Source: Chara braunii (lineage: Eukaryota > Streptophyta > Charophyceae > Charales > Characeae). From it: a stretch of 27,947 nucleotides of DNA. Made by a program: the position numbers and the translations under genes. Under the pieces are notes generated by a model. That model saw only the letters and a program-made list of their open reading frames with translations. It searched no databases and had not been told where the DNA came from. The stretch lies in the NCBI GenBank assembly GCA_003427395.1, contig BFEA01000564.1, positions 552,559-580,505 of the forward strand, read 5' to 3'. Of the stretch, positions 1 through 10,671 are shown piece after piece. Numbering within the stretch: position 1 is the first letter of the stretch; the number at the start of each line of letters is the position of its first letter.

Positions 1-89
<89 letters not shown>

Positions 90-106
90 GTCTCCCTCTC
101 TCTCTC
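1..106. repeat. (TC)n microsatellite, left edge
   Basis: Pure TC dinucleotide to about base 79, then an imperfect CT-rich stretch. Read on the minus strand it is (GA)n, starting about 66 bases downstream of the primer-binding site of the minus-strand LTR element. It is therefore probably part of that retrotransposon's 5' leader. The array runs off the window edge, so its true length is unknown. Confidence 0.95.
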
Positions 107-172
107 GGTCACACTCCGGCTATGGCGGCCTCTTCCAGCTTGCTGTAGCTCTAACGTGGACAACAGGAACCA

Positions 173-184
173 GCTCTGATACCA
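173..184 (-). other. Primer-binding site, initiator tRNA-Met type
   Basis: The minus strand reads TGGTATCAGAGC, the standard plant retrotransposon primer-binding site complementary to the 3' end of initiator tRNA-Met. It lies one base beyond the LTR end (LTR terminus TCA at 186-188). It shows that this is a 5' LTR and that the element's internal region extends leftward out of the window. The match is 12 of 12, better preserved than the site at 7476-7487. Confidence 0.9.
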
Positions 185-185
185 G

Positions 186-1308
186 TGAAATCAGACTGCG
201 CTCCAAACTTGCTTCCAACATGCACACACGGGCGAACTGATGACAAATTCAAACTCTTCCAACTCATAATCAACAACGAACTTGCATTTAAAACTCAGTT
301 CGAGCCAATTGTACAACTTGTCGCTATGGCCGCCGAACACTGTCTCCACCACCAGCCTCACTCTCCCTCATGCACGCATGTACGACGATCTACCCTGAAT
401 GTCCACGCTACGCATACACACACACAGCACGCTTTGTCTGTGACAGCAGTTGGGCGGCTATGGCTGTCGTCGTCTTCCTCCTCCTAGTTATGGCCTTCAT
501 CGTCTTCCTCCTGACCTGCTATGGTCGTCGTCTTCCTCACTGCCCACTTCAACTTCGAGCATCTGCAGACCTCCACGCACAAGTCACCAAGGCAGCGCTT
601 CCGCATGGCTCCTATGGCCGCCGTCGTCTTCCTCCTGGCCAGCTATGGCCATCGTCTTCCTCACTGCCCCCTTCAGCTCCGGGCACCTGCAGACCTCCAC
701 GCACAAGTCATCAAGGCAGCGCTTCCGCATGGGTCACCGGCGAATGAATGAATGGCTAGACGCTGTCTTTTTATTTGTACTTCTTCGGAGGTGGCCGGAC
801 CCTGCCTCAAAACGTGTGGGCCTGGCCTCTTACCACGTGGAGCCCGGTTCTAGAAACTTCCAAACCGTATAGGCCTGGCAGGCCCAAAAACGCATGGGCC
901 CTCTGAGCCAAAACGCGTATTCTGGACCCTTCTCTAAATTGTGTGGGCCCTTCCCTTCCAACCACGTGCAGCCCCTACCCTTGTACTTGCAGACTGGACA
1001 GACCTACAGGGACCTACAACCTTCTAGAACCCACACATCACTGACCTACGGACTTAGGCCCACGTCAACTCAGATAGAGCCTTCCATAACACTCCCTTCT
1101 AAGACTATCGGTAACAGACTTAACTACTAACCTGAGGACCTACGGATCGAATCCAGCCTACCCGACCTACAAACTAACCTACGACTTGGGACAAGTCACG
1201 GGTTCAAATCTCACTCAGCACATGGGGTCAATGTACAGGGTTAGGCACATGTCTACGGATCGAATCTCAGGGTCTGCCATGTCGGGTCAACTGGGTGAAA
1301 ACGTTTCA
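186..1308 (-). mobile_element. 5' LTR of a Ty3/gypsy-type retrotransposon (minus strand)
   Basis: On the minus strand the LTR begins TGAAACGTTTTCACC near 1308 and ends TTCA at 186, next to a perfect tRNA-Met primer-binding site. It is a diverged member of the family at 6538-7474, 23291-23830 and 26212-27208. Shared features, in order, are the start, a TCGATCC block, a TTGAACCCGTGAC block, a TATA-like box followed by ATTCATTCATT, and a U5 rich in ATGGCCGCC/CTTCCTC. The U3 between the early blocks and the TATA region is largely unlike the other copies. At 1123 bp it is longer than the 937 and 997 bp copies. The outer end at 1308 rests on alignment by eye; the matching target duplication lies outside the window. 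Confidence 0.8.
773..779 (-). promoter_or_regulatory. Diverged TATA-like box of the minus-strand LTR
   Basis: The minus strand reads TACAAAT at the place where the other three LTR copies have TATAAAT, followed at the same distance by the shared ATTCATTCATT. The T-to-C change probably weakens the core promoter. Function is inferred from position only. Confidence 0.5.
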
Positions 1309-2086
1309 GTTCTATCCCGAATGACCTTATCTACCTATACCCTTCCAAATGATTCTCATTTTCTACCACCTCAGACTTTCTTCGTGTAAGTTATCTTGAG
1401 ATTAGGAAATGAGAACAAGTGAAGTTCACTCACGGTGGACACATTCTCTTTCTCTAGGGAGCATCTGGGGCGGGGGTTCGTTGCTTTAGGAGTCGGCCCT
1501 GTCATCAACCAGAGTGGATCGTTCTACACAGGGGTACTTTTGCCGATTCGATGGAGATGGCCCGACTTCTGAGATTCGAGCTCTGTGCTCGGGCGAGGAG
1601 GACCCCAGACCGCTTCCTAGACGGCGAGACATACAACACTTCAAGTAACGCACCTGACCAGGAATCATCCGCAAAGCAACTTGTCGTCCAAGAAGATTAG
1701 AAGTGTATGGAGATGGATGTGATCGTGCCTAATCTTAGGTCGGCAGTAGGCTGGAATAATTGACTTTAGCGGCACGTCTCATCAAGTCAAAACTAAGGCA
1801 TTCCGACTACCTCGTCGGGTGCATCAAGGATATTGTCGAACCCAACTTTTTTGTTGGTTGTTCAGTATAGTTTTTCATGTCGAGCTCAACCCAAGGTGGT
1901 CGGTTTTTATTTTGATATTGTGTTATTGGATGTATCAAAAGATGATTCGAATTCTTTCAGTTACCATTTCAAATTGGATATATCTTCCTATCGACTACGA
2001 TCGGTTCCTTTTGATGTGATTTTGAGTGGTTGTTATAACTTTCTTTTGACTATGCGTATTTGGGTTTCACGCTTGGTTGAGATCGT
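1309..2086. other. Unassigned spacer, no gene seen
   Basis: No open frame here resembles a known protein. A GTAAGT (1385-1390) and a pyrimidine-rich stretch ending CTAG (about 1447-1457) resemble a short intron, but flanking frames encode nothing recognisable. The right half, from about 1820, is AT-rich. It is probably the flank into which the minus-strand LTR element inserted, or an older decayed repeat. Confidence 0.5.
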
Positions 2087-2550
2087 CCTAGTCGCCCGAC
2101 GTCCACTTTGTGCTTAGGAGATCAGCGCCCTAAGGAACGAACGACGCTCGGGTCCACTTCGCGTTAACCAAACGTATCTATACTACAGCGAACGAGCAAA
2201 CACCCTCGATTGACCTACCTTTACAATTGCATTAAAAAACTTTCGCATGTGGGTCAATAGCTCGGTAGGGATATGCCCCTAAGGGTGGTGACAACCCCTC
2301 AGGTTAACTAAGTTGTGCCCCGAGGGAACCTATTCTGTTGTAGGGGACTGCAGGAGGTGCAGCTGGCGCACCTGGCTAGAGCGACGAAGGGATGACGCGA
2401 CCGTGACCATCTCGGCGGTTAGCGGGGTTATTTTACGCCATTCCCGAATGTCTCTTGATTTTGTTTTGTTTTACTCCTGCGTGACATGGTTGGGAGGGGT
2501 CTCGCAAAAGGCGAGACCCGATGCGCTCGACAGCACGATCACTGATATCG
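2087..2550 (+). repeat. Dispersed repeat A, copy 1
   Basis: This block aligns by eye with 15481-15899, sharing CCTAGTCG, a GGGATA(T/C)GCCC stretch, GGTGACAAC, CTGTNGTAGGGG, CTGGCGCAC and GCGCTCGACA in the same order. It is non-coding. The right end coincides with the start of the LINE leader, so the copy may have been cut by the LINE insertion. It may be part of another LTR, but no TG/CA ends or primer-binding site are seen. Confidence 0.65.
2497..2519 (+). other. Perfect hairpin in repeat A copy 1
   Basis: GGGTCTCGC pairs with GCGAGACCC across a five-base AAAAG loop, a 9-bp perfect stem. The equivalent place in copy 2 (15843-15864) also forms a perfect stem but from different bases, suggesting the structure rather than the sequence was kept. 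Confidence 0.75.
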
Positions 2551-2636
2551 CAACGAGCAAGACGTCCGCCTAGCCTTTTCTCCCTCCTCCTCGATCACAT
2601 CCCCCCCCTCGTTGTCACCTCCCCTCTCCCCATCCG

Positions 2637-3167
2637 CCTAACAAATACACTACCAACACTCCCGCTCTCCTGATGCCCATCCACTCGCAACCGCAATAAG
2701 CACCTCTCTGAACCATATCCACCTGTCGGCTTCATCGACCCCCCCCCCGCGCCCCAACCTTTCTTACCTCCGACCACGCTCCACCAGCGAGAGCCGATCA
2801 ATCTCCCTCGTCCGACAAACCCCGACGATCCAGCCCCCTTATCCCTCATCCAGGTGCCCACGTAACCAAACTTGTTCTTCACCCAACACACCCCCGCTCT
2901 CCTGATGCCTAACAAATACACTACCAACACTCCCGCTCTCCTGATGCCCATCCACTCGCAACCGCAATAAGCACCTCTCTGAACCATATCCACCTGTCGG
3001 CTTCATCGACCCCCCCCCCCACGCCCCAACCTTTCTTACCTCCGACCACGCTCCACCAGCGAGAGCCGATCAATCTCCCTCGTCCGACAAACCCCGACGA
3101 TCCAGCCCCCTTATCCCTCATTCAGGTGCCCACGTAACCAAACTTGTTCTTCACCCAACACACCCCC
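2637..3167 (+). repeat. Tandem ~270-bp duplication in the LINE leader
   Basis: Two near-identical copies, 2637-2907 and 2908 to about 3167, both start CCTAACAAATACACTACC and differ mainly in poly-C length. Both contain the CTCTCCTGATGCC block and a long C run. They lie directly upstream of LINE ORF1. Tandem monomers at this place act as promoters in some mammalian L1 elements; here that role is inference from position. A further run of 16 C follows at 3201-3216. Confidence 0.9.
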
Positions 3168-3316
3168 AGAATCCAACTATAGTCCCTCAAACCCCATTAT
3201 CCCCCCCCCCCCCCCCACCCCGCCACTTCGCCTCGGTCGTAATAGCCAAATCACAAAATGCATGCAAGACCCCAACACAGTCGAACGGACCCCTCGTCGA
3301 CCATGAGGCACTCTGA

Positions 3317-4661
3317 ATCCTGCTGGAATCCCCACAAATCAAAGGCGAGGATATCACAAAGAAGATACAACAAAATGGCGAAGAGAAAGGAGTAACGGTA
3401 TGGTGCTACCCGAAAGAAAAAATCGCCTCAACCAACGCACTGTACGCCAAATATGGCGTGGTGTTCACCTTCTCCAACACAGGCGTCCGCCTCCCAGCAA
3501 TTGAGAGGAGGAAATGGCTCACAAAGACAATTGAGGATCATGAAAACATCAAGACCAGTACAGACCAATTCTCAATTTTAGTACTGAGTAAGAACATGAT
3601 GATGATGGTTTCCAAAGATCCCGATCACGCATCCAACGAACGCTTGAGTTCAGCGCATTCAGATACCACGAGAAGAAAAGAGAGAGAGAATCCGCAGGAG
3701 TGGACGCTGAGACAGGGTTCAACCCCCAGACGTAAGCAGACTCCATCCGCCATATGGTTTCGAAGAACTGGACATCGAGAGGCAGGGATGAGAGGACAAG
3801 GGGACCCCCCAGAGACGAAGCAAACAAAAAGAGCGAACAGCGTCGACTCGCCCAAGAGATCACAACAGTGGCAGCGCAAACAAAACGGTTGTTCAATCAG
3901 AACCATGACTATAGAAAAGAACAAAAGGAAAAATTTATCACAGTCTAAATGATCGCAAAAGGCAAGGCCCCCCACATCACCAGATCAGCAAACAAGGACC
4001 GAAAGACCATCAGGGCGGTTCGTCCGCTGATCCTCGTGCGATTCAAGAGCAAATTCAATGAGTGGCAGGTGGCCACCGATGCCTCTTTTGCATTCCCCAC
4101 ACTTGATGACGACCGGGCCCTGGCAAGGAACATAAAGGAGATCATTCCCACAGAGTTCCCGCTGGGGGTATACTGGGTTCCTCCACAAGAACTAACCAAT
4201 GGAGAAAAGAGCTTAGATTTGTCGTTCCTCACCCCGTTCGACCCCATCCTGATCAAGCTCAATGAAAAGGCCGAACTTAGCAAAGGCCTGATTTGGAGGG
4301 CATGGGCACGATCACAACACTCCCGTATAATGTGTTGAACGGGAGATCCAATACGACTAATATTATTGCAGATTCCCTAGCCGATATCATCAGGACCCTC
4401 CTCTTGATCTCAAAAAGCTCACTGCAAGACGAGGCTACTTCCATAGAGGTAGACATGGGGGAGGAAGAAGACAACACGCAGGAGGAAGACGAAGAGGTGT
4501 TGGGATCAAGCGACAAGATCTCGCCAAGGGGAGACACCGAAGAACCACACACCACAACGGAGATTAGCACAAAAGAATATGGCATTGGTTCCTCTTCTGC
4601 AAGGGACGAGAGTAGGGAATCAGACACTGAGGGCCGCAGGACTGAGGCGGCAATGGACTGA
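3317..4661 (+). pseudogene. LINE ORF1 (decayed)
   Basis: This is the probable LINE first open frame, which in L1 elements encodes an RNA-binding protein that coats the element RNA. A continuous reading is found only by changing frame. Frame +2 covers 3317 to about 3605 (segment ITKKIQQNGEEKG onward). Frame +1 covers about 3600-4295, with TAA stops near 3734 and at 3946-3948; it includes a basic coiled-coil-like stretch (DEANKKSEQRRLAQEITTV) and a block with RFKSKFNEWQVATDA and TLDDDRALARNIKEI. Frame +3 covers 4293-4661, with an acidic tail (EEEDNTQEEDEEV). The TGA at 3314-3316 interrupts the frame just upstream, so the true start is unclear; ATG codons exist at 3258 and 3262. No zinc knuckle or clear RRM is seen. 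Assignment rests on position 117 bp before ORF2. Confidence 0.6.
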
Positions 4662-4777
4662 AAAACGAACCCCAAACACTAATTAAATCCTGTCCACACA
4701 AGTAAAACACACTGCAGCATCCAAGTCAAGAAGACAACCAAAAAAAATAAATAAAGACGGGGAGGACAAATCAGACA

Positions 4778-6537
4778 ATGTCGAGGCTCACGAACACTAG
4801 ATATGAGCAAGGCAACCCACCAAAGACCAACTGGCATGCCAAGGGCCTCCAAATACTTTGTTGGAACATCAATGGTCTAGGGAATGACTTAGCCGAGGAA
4901 GATAAAATCAGGGATATTCGGCTCGGTTTGCTCGAAAAAGATCATCCCGAACCCGATGTGATACTACTTCAAGAGACCCGAATATCAAATCTTAACGATC
5001 ACACCCGAATACAAAAAACCGTGGAGAAGACAGTAGGTGGGTGCACCTTTGCCCGATGGTCCAGCAAAGAGGGTCTGAGTAAGAAAGGAACTGCGATTCT
5101 CATACCAAGGACATCCAAGATTTTGACTGAAGGTCAAATCTTGAACAGCGAGGGAGATAGCGAGGAGGGAAGATGGTCATGCTTAGACAAAAGATGGCAA
5201 GACGAAGAGTCCTGAATCCTCAACTTGTACTCACCCAACGTAGAACTCGAACGACTGATTTTCTTTGAGAACACCAAATCTCTTATCCCCAACCCGCAAC
5301 CGGTCATCATCACAGGGGACAAGAACACGACTCTGGACCCCAACTTGGACCAGATCTCTAGGACTGTTTTTTTGGGTCCCACAAGAACGGTAACCTGGAT
5401 ACGGAATCCGATGACAAAATATGAACTCATCGATCCATTCAGGCCGCTGCATCCGGACAAAAAAGCTTTCTCCCGGATCAGAAAGAACCAAGTCAATTGG
5501 ACCTCATTCTCCACGATCGATTACTGATCTCTAAGAGCCTGCAAGGTGCAATCAATGAAGCCGAAATACATCCTTCGGCCTCCTTCAAAGGACTGGACCA
5601 CAAGCCCATTCAACTGCTGCTCAATTTCAACTCACTAGTCAAAACAGGACAGGATTTTTTCAGGCTGAACAACTCCCTCCTAGCGACCGAGAGGTTGTCC
5701 ATAGCGGTCAAAGAAAATTGGTCCATCCAAAAACAGCAAGAATTCACACAGACGAACAGGCACCAATGGTTCATTGACAGTTACGCAGACCTAACACAAA
5801 CAGTAGCAGCAGAATCACGGGGCGTAGCGGAGGATTGCAAAAGAAGAAGGGAAGAATTTCAATTCGCCATCTAAGTCGCAGAAGTTAACCTAGTAGAGGA
5901 CCCCTCCAGTGAGTTCTACAAGGATCTACTAGCTGAGACCAAAGAGGAACTATACGAATGGAGAAGATGGGACTTGAGAGGACTGCAAATACGTGCCAAG
6001 ATGACGGACTGCACACTCAATGAAACCATGACTAAATTTTTCTTCTCCAAAATCAAACCGAACGTCAGAAATAACATGATAGAGGCCCTCAAAGACCCAC
6101 CAGATCAAGGAAATGTCAAAACGGCAGGTACAGAGAAGGTCAGGATAGCCAGGATATTCTACGCAGATCTATACGAGGCAAAGACGTCTTCACCCCCGAC
6201 CACAGCAAACCTAAGAGCCCGTCAACACATGATGTCATACCTAGACAAAACAATCTCGATATCTCAAGTGGAAGGCATGGACAAACCCTTAACCCTCGCT
6301 GAGCTACACGTAGCCCTGACCCAGATGGGAAATGACAAAGCTTTGGGCATTGTCGACCTCTCGAAAGAATTTTGGAGCTACTTCTAGCCGACTCTACGAG
6401 AGGACCTGCTCGAGTTCTTCAACGACAGCAGGATAAAGGGAGACCTAGGCAAGGAACTAAGCACTAGGGTGGTATCTCTACTGCACAAAAAAAGGGAGAA
6501 AAAGAAGACCTGAAAAACTATAGACCCATATCGCTAC
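4778..6537 (+). pseudogene. LINE ORF2, 5' part: endonuclease and start of reverse transcriptase
   Basis: ORF2 encodes the enzyme that nicks target DNA and copies LINE RNA. Frame +2 from the ATG gives the AP-endonuclease N-terminus: LCWNINGLG (residues 28-36), then DVILLQETRI with the catalytic Glu at 66. After a TGA at 5213-5215 it continues with YSPNVELERL and VIITGDKNTTLDPN, where the usual GDFN has become GDKN. A shift to frame +1 near 5500 gives LDLILHDRL and GLDHKPI, the SDH catalytic motif with Ser changed to Leu. The linker has a TAA at 5872-5874. RT begins with GNDKALG (family KAPGPDG) and VVSLLHKK, then, after another shift, NYRPISL, where the LTR element at 6538 breaks it. At least three stops and two or three frameshifts make it inactive. 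Confidence 0.9.
6534..6537 (+). repeat. Target-site duplication CTAC (left)
   Basis: The four bases before the 5' LTR match 23831-23834 after the 3' LTR. Keeping one copy restores the LINE sequence across the RT motif as NYRPISLLTTLYKIL, which confirms the insertion point. Confidence 0.9.
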
Positions 6538-6750
6538 TGAAACGGTTTTCACTTTTGTGGTAGCAGATGCAGTTCCCAGAGCTCGATCCCCAAACCTCGC
6601 CCTTACCCATGAACAGTACCAGTCGACCTGTGTGTGCTTGAACCCGTGACCTGTGTTTTGAAAGTCGCTTGTTTGTTGTTGTAGGTAGAGTGGTCGTCAG
6701 GTCTCGAAAAGTAGGTATGTAGGTTAGGAGTCTTCGCAATCGTAGAGGTC

Positions 6751-6812
6751 GTAGCTGCTACAGTACCGAAAGGTCAAGGTCGTAGCTGCTACAGTCCTGA
6801 AGGGTCAAGTCC
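6751..6812 (+). repeat. U3 31-bp tandem repeat, two copies
   Basis: Two units, each with the near-palindrome GTAGCTGCTAC, then CAGT, a CNGAA core and AGGTCAAGGTC. The solo LTR at 26212 has four units with the same 31-bp period. Such U3 repeats often act as enhancers in LTR retrotransposons; that role is inferred. Confidence 0.85.
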
Positions 6813-6989
6813 GCAGTCTTCTGGAAGGTCCGGAAGCGACCTTTCGTAGGTCTTAGGAGGTAGGTCGTAGGCAAGTGGGCAAGTGGACAGACTTACTCTG
6901 CCCAATCAACGATACCCAGTTCCGGTCACACTTTGTTAAGTCAACAAGTACCATGTGGAATTGTGTGCAATCGGGTCGAGAATCCGAAG

Positions 6990-6996
6990 TATAAAT
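6990..6996 (+). promoter_or_regulatory. TATA box of the 5' LTR
   Basis: TATAAAT, conserved in position and sequence in the 3' LTR and solo LTR. An ATTCATTCATT block about 25-30 bases downstream is where pol II transcription would be expected to start. Confidence 0.7.
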
Positions 6997-7197
6997 CAAC
7001 AGGCAGCGTCGAGTCATTCATTCATTCTGCCTGTGAGCCGTGTGGAACCGCTGTCGGAGTGTCTTTTGTACGGAGGTATGCAGGTGCCTGTTGTCGAAGA
7101 GGGCTAAGAGGAGGAAGATCATCCATAGTCGATAGGTAGTTACTTGTAGGAGGAAGATCGCCCGTAGCCGATAGGTGGTTAGTTGTAGGCGGAAGAC

Positions 7198-7213
7198 GGC
7201 GGCCATAGCCGCC
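7198..7213 (+). other. GGCGGC-CATA-GCCGCC hairpin in U5
   Basis: A perfect 6-bp stem with a four-base CATA loop. Versions of the same core (CGGCCATAGCCG) recur in this LTR near 7332, in the solo LTR near 26907 and downstream of the GA array near 16693. In the minus-strand LTR only the right arm, ATGGCCGCC, is kept. Confidence 0.7.
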
Positions 7214-7475
7214 ACATGAGCAAGTTAGAGTGTTAGTGCTATTGTGTGTGTATGACTATGTGAATGTGTTCATGTTTGGGTTTGTGAGCAGGACATGGAG
7301 ATCCAGAGTTGTGTGCGTACGAACGAGTTGCGGCCATAGCCGTACTAGACAAGTTTGAATCTGAACTGCGTTTGTGGCTTCTTATCTCCAAGCTTTGTGT
7401 GGGCGCGAGTCGCCAGTTTGATCGTCATCTGTTTGTATGCATGCTGAAGGGCGAAGAGGAGAAGTTTGATTGCAT

Positions 7476-7487
7476 CGGTATTGGAGC
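7476..7487 (+). other. Degraded tRNA-Met primer-binding site
   Basis: CGGTATTGGAGC lies one base after the LTR end and matches TGGTATCAGAGC at 9 of 12 places. The following CTGGTTCC is shared with the intact site on the minus strand at 173-184, so the identification is secure although the site is mutated. Confidence 0.8.
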
Positions 7488-7639
7488 TGGTTCCCGTTGT
7501 CCTGATCGCCATCCTCGCCAGGAGGGAGCGCCATGTCAGCAACGTTGCCGCTAGGAGGGAGCGCCATCGTCGAATCGAGGGAGGGGTGCTATGTGCCCAG
7601 ATCGCGCGCTGCTGCGAGAGAGACTGCGCGCCATGGTGA

Positions 7640-7810
7640 GATTGCGCGACCTGCTGTCACGAGCTGTTGGCCATTGCGATCGCGCGTTGCCGCCGCCGTA
7701 TCCCGCTTCCGCCGCACTACAAGTTTTGTTGTGCGCTTTGCTTTTTGCGAGCTTGTTTCTGCTGTCGCACGATGCTCGCTATTGCATGCGTGAGCTCTTG
7801 TGGCGCGTTG
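7640..7810 (+). repeat. Dispersed repeat B, copy 1
   Basis: It shares CGTTGCCGCCGCCGTATCC, GTGCGCTTTGCTTTTTGCG and CTATTGCATG, in the same order and spacing, with 15867-16018. The copies differ at roughly one base in five. Both are on the + strand. Confidence 0.8.
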
Positions 7811-7815
7811 TCGTA

Positions 7816-7837
7816 CCAAATACCCAAGGGTATTTGG
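7816..7837 (+). other. 22-nt perfect palindrome
   Basis: CCAAATACCC pairs with GGGTATTTGG across AA. It follows repeat B copy 1 directly. It could form a hairpin in RNA or be a dyad protein site; nothing nearby decides between these. Confidence 0.85.
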
Positions 7838-8004
7838 CGTGCTTTTTGTATTTCACGCCGGTGCGGCCTCGACCGAAGTTGACGACGCGCTCCCGGGTGA
7901 GAGTTGAGTCCTCGACCGGGTGAGCAGCGCGTGCAGGGTATCGACGGCAAGGCGCAACCATGCGCGGCCTAGCGGGATGCGCGACCCCTAGTCCCCTTAC
8001 TTTT

Positions 8005-9230
8005 TGTAATACCCCGCATTTATACTTATTTTTATTCTTTTATTTTATATTTATTTTTTATTTCGACTTTTATTTTTTTGATACCTTTGACTTGGTAATC
8101 AGTTCCGAGATTGACGTCAGGACTGACGGGCCTGGCTCAATTGCTACGTTGTCAGACACGGCTGGCCGTCGCAGCAGTTGAGGACTTTGAGCACACGCCC
8201 TTTGGTGGGCCCGCTCGGGTTTCGGCATGTCCTGGATGCTGATAAAATTTCTCTATCCGCCCGTCTTGAAACTCGGACCGGGGAGTTCAACGTGCATGCG
8301 AGCCAGTGGGTAATTAGCCCACGAGGCGGAAAGAAACCAGGGTGGCAGGGCTCGCTGTGGGGGCACAGTCCTCCACCCAACAGCTGCTATGAGAGGTTTG
8401 AGTGTGAGTATGCCCACCAAGGCCCGCAAGCCGGTGAACCATGCCTGGGCGGGGCCAGGGGCCACCACTAAAAGGTTGCCGCAGTGCTGGCTGCCCGGTC
8501 CAAGCTGTCCCAGCAGCAGGCCACTTCGGCCCTCAAAGTTCTCATTTGAATATTTGCTATTATCGCCAAGATCTGCACCAGGACCTGCGGGGTGGTGGAA
8601 GCCTGGGCAGCCATGGCCAGGGGATATACCGCCCACCTCAGCCTGCTGTGAAAAGTGAGAGAGTTGGGTGTGAACAGGCCTGTGGGACCAGTAGCTGCGG
8701 ACCCAACTCATTACCAACTGCTGAAATTGGCCTGTGGGAACTGCTGCCGGTGGGCCTAGCTCACTGGTACCCCCATGAGCTGTTGAACAGGCCTGTGGGA
8801 CCAGCTCCTGCGAACCTAGCTCAGACTGGTACACCCGCGGACTGTGTGAAAAACAGACCTGTGGGACCAGCACCTGAGGACCTAGCTCAGACTGGTACAC
8901 TCGCGGACTGTGAAAAACAGGCCTATGGGAACAGCCGCGGTCGGGCCTAGCTCATTTGATGCACCCACGAATTGTTGAAATGCAGACCTGAGCTTGAACT
9001 CCACTGAAGGTGGGTGAATGGGAGCTTGCGCCGCATGCTGAAATACCGCTACTTTTATTTTTATTTTTATTTTATTTTTTAAATTATTTTACTTATTTCG
9101 TGAGGTGGGACTGGGACTTTGCCTCTGCCCCTGGATCCAAGGTGCAGGCGTTGCGGCAAGGCCGGTGCCCTCCCACTTGCTGCAGCTGCAGAACTGCCGT
9201 GACAGCCGAGCAATAGGCCGGGCGCTTGGG
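8005..9230 (+). other. Non-coding block with a possible LTR-like start
   Basis: It begins TGTAATACCCCGCATTTATA, resembling the start of some plant Ty3/gypsy LTRs, followed by long T/A-rich tracts (8020-8090). A similar T-rich tract lies at 9048-9090 after a minisatellite. Around 8300-8380, GAGCCRGTGG, CACGAGGCGGAA and related words are shared with 11220-11290. No second copy of the start, end motif or target duplication was found, so an LTR here is only a possibility. Open frames on either strand have no recognisable content. Confidence 0.4.
8676..8990 (+). repeat. ~60-bp minisatellite, five to six copies
   Basis: Units begin (A)GRCCTGTGGGAMC at 8676, 8727, 8789, 8855, 8919 and, degenerate, 8983, giving periods of 51, 62, 66, 64 and 64 bp. 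Each holds GCGGACCTAGCTCA-like and ACTGGTACAC-like blocks. It creates long open frames on both strands that are not genes. Confidence 0.85.
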
Positions 9231-9830
9231 CGGCATCCATTCGGGACTGATTGATTCAGCAGGTGAGTTGATACACGCTCCTTTGCAGATTCTTGACTTT
9301 GGCGATCACCGGCCTGCGGTCTGTGCCCTTCGAAACCCGTCCGTTGTGCGGGATTAGCGCCCAGTTTGGCAGTAGGTGGAGAGGAGAACAGGGCGAACGA
9401 ACCTGGACGGGAATCTGCATAGGGGGCCTGCGGGACTAGAGGAAGCGCAGTGACGGGGGAGCAGCAAGCTATGGCGGGAGAGAAGATGACTTTGCGCCCG
9501 ATTTTCGACAGAAACTGGCGAATGAAGACTCGTTTCTAACGTTCTAGACCATGGCGAACCTAATGGTGAAGTCGGAATTCGAAGTTATTGGATGGTTTTG
9601 GCGCTGCAGAAGTAAGATGCTGCGCGGAGTTGGTGGGAAGCGGATATGGCAGGGAGCGAAAGTGACATATCTCGGTCGTTTCTTGGCCAATTTTGCCGAA
9701 CCAAGATGATACATAGGGGTTTTTGACCATTCCGAGTTGAATGGCTATGCCAGATTTCCGATTTGGGCGATGGTTCGGCCGGCATGAATAGCTAAGGCTG
9801 CGCGAGGAGGTGGGGGGGGTTGATGCAACA

Positions 9831-10592
9831 ATGCATCTTTCCATATTTTAGCAGAAAATTCATTTTTTATATTCTTTTATTCTTTTAGGGGCAATAACTG
9901 AAAACTTCTTTGTTCCTACTGAGCTGTCGTCGTTGTCGAGGTAGGGGGCGTCAACTTGCTAAGAGCTTCCTTGTCGCAACGAGGTCGTCGTCTTCTCCGA
10001 TGGAATTTTCTCTCATGAATGGTGGTAGCAGCGTTTCGCTGCTCTTCGACGTTGTAGTTGGGTTGGCTTCCGGGATATGAACTTGGTCTTGTTTGGTGCC
10101 ATGGTACGTTGGAAGGAGTGGGAAAGTGGGACGAACAGTAAGAGAGCGGAGGAGTCGAGGAGGAAGAAAGAGTGGGAAAGCGTGAGTAGAAACTGCATAG
10201 CTCACTCGTTTCTTGACGAAAACGAGCGAGGGAGGAACCTAAACGGGGGTTTCAAGGCGCTGCGAAGTGAATGGTCGCGACAAAATTGGATTTGGTGCTG
10301 CGGTCTGGCCGGTATGACCAGCAAGGGCCACGCCCGAAAATAACACTTCCTTTGGTGAGAATGTGTAATGTATCTTTCCACCTTTTAGGGAAAGATTCGT
10401 TCTCATTTTACACATCTGATGAAACTGGTAGCAGGGCCATATCGCTACTGCCCGCTGTTGTGATTCCTGTCTGGCTGATGCCCGTGCCACTTGCCATGAT
10501 CATCCCCATTCCACCGTTGCTCCTCGCTGATTACGGACGATCCTGGCCGTGAAGACGGTCAGGTACGTTCATACACTGAGGCTGCGCCTTGC

Positions 10593-10671
<79 letters not shown>

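Larger units (their letters stand above)
6538..7474 (+). mobile_element. 5' LTR (937 bp)
   Basis: It begins TGAAACGGTTTTCAC and ends TTTGATTGCA. U3 holds a TCGATCCCC block, a TTGAACCCGTGACC block and two 31-bp repeats (from 6751 and 6782). A TATAAAT box at 6990 is followed by ATTCATTCATT, the likely start of R. U5 holds a GGCGGC-CATA-GCCGCC hairpin and ends next to a degraded primer-binding site. It matches the solo LTR at 26212 over its whole length and the truncated 3' LTR from 6919 on. Confidence 0.92.
7488..8004 (+). other. Start of the retrotransposon leader, non-coding
   Basis: GC-rich sequence with a short repeated block GGAGGGAGCGCCAT (7521-7569). The part 7640-7810 is a copy of 15867-16018 (see that entry). 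No protein resembles a known family. The direct copies on both sides of 7.8-15.9 kb suggest later insertion or recombination in this leader. Confidence 0.6.

Noticed and set aside
1140-1280. GGATCGAATCC and GGGTTCAAATCTC as tRNA gene B boxes
   Set aside because: No A box or cloverleaf at the right distance; the words belong to the LTR start shared by several copies.
1385-1457. Possible 73-bp intron (GTAAGT ... CTAG)
   Set aside because: No flanking coding sequence could be recognised on either side; the match may be chance.
8253-8900. 215-codon minus-strand frame
   Set aside because: It comes from the ~60-bp minisatellite and a GC-rich stretch; its repeated YQSELG words follow the DNA repeat, and no domain is seen.
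8005-9230. A separate complete LTR beginning TGTAATACCCCGC
   Set aside because: No second copy, no CA end, no primer-binding site and no target duplication were found, so it is listed only as a possibility.
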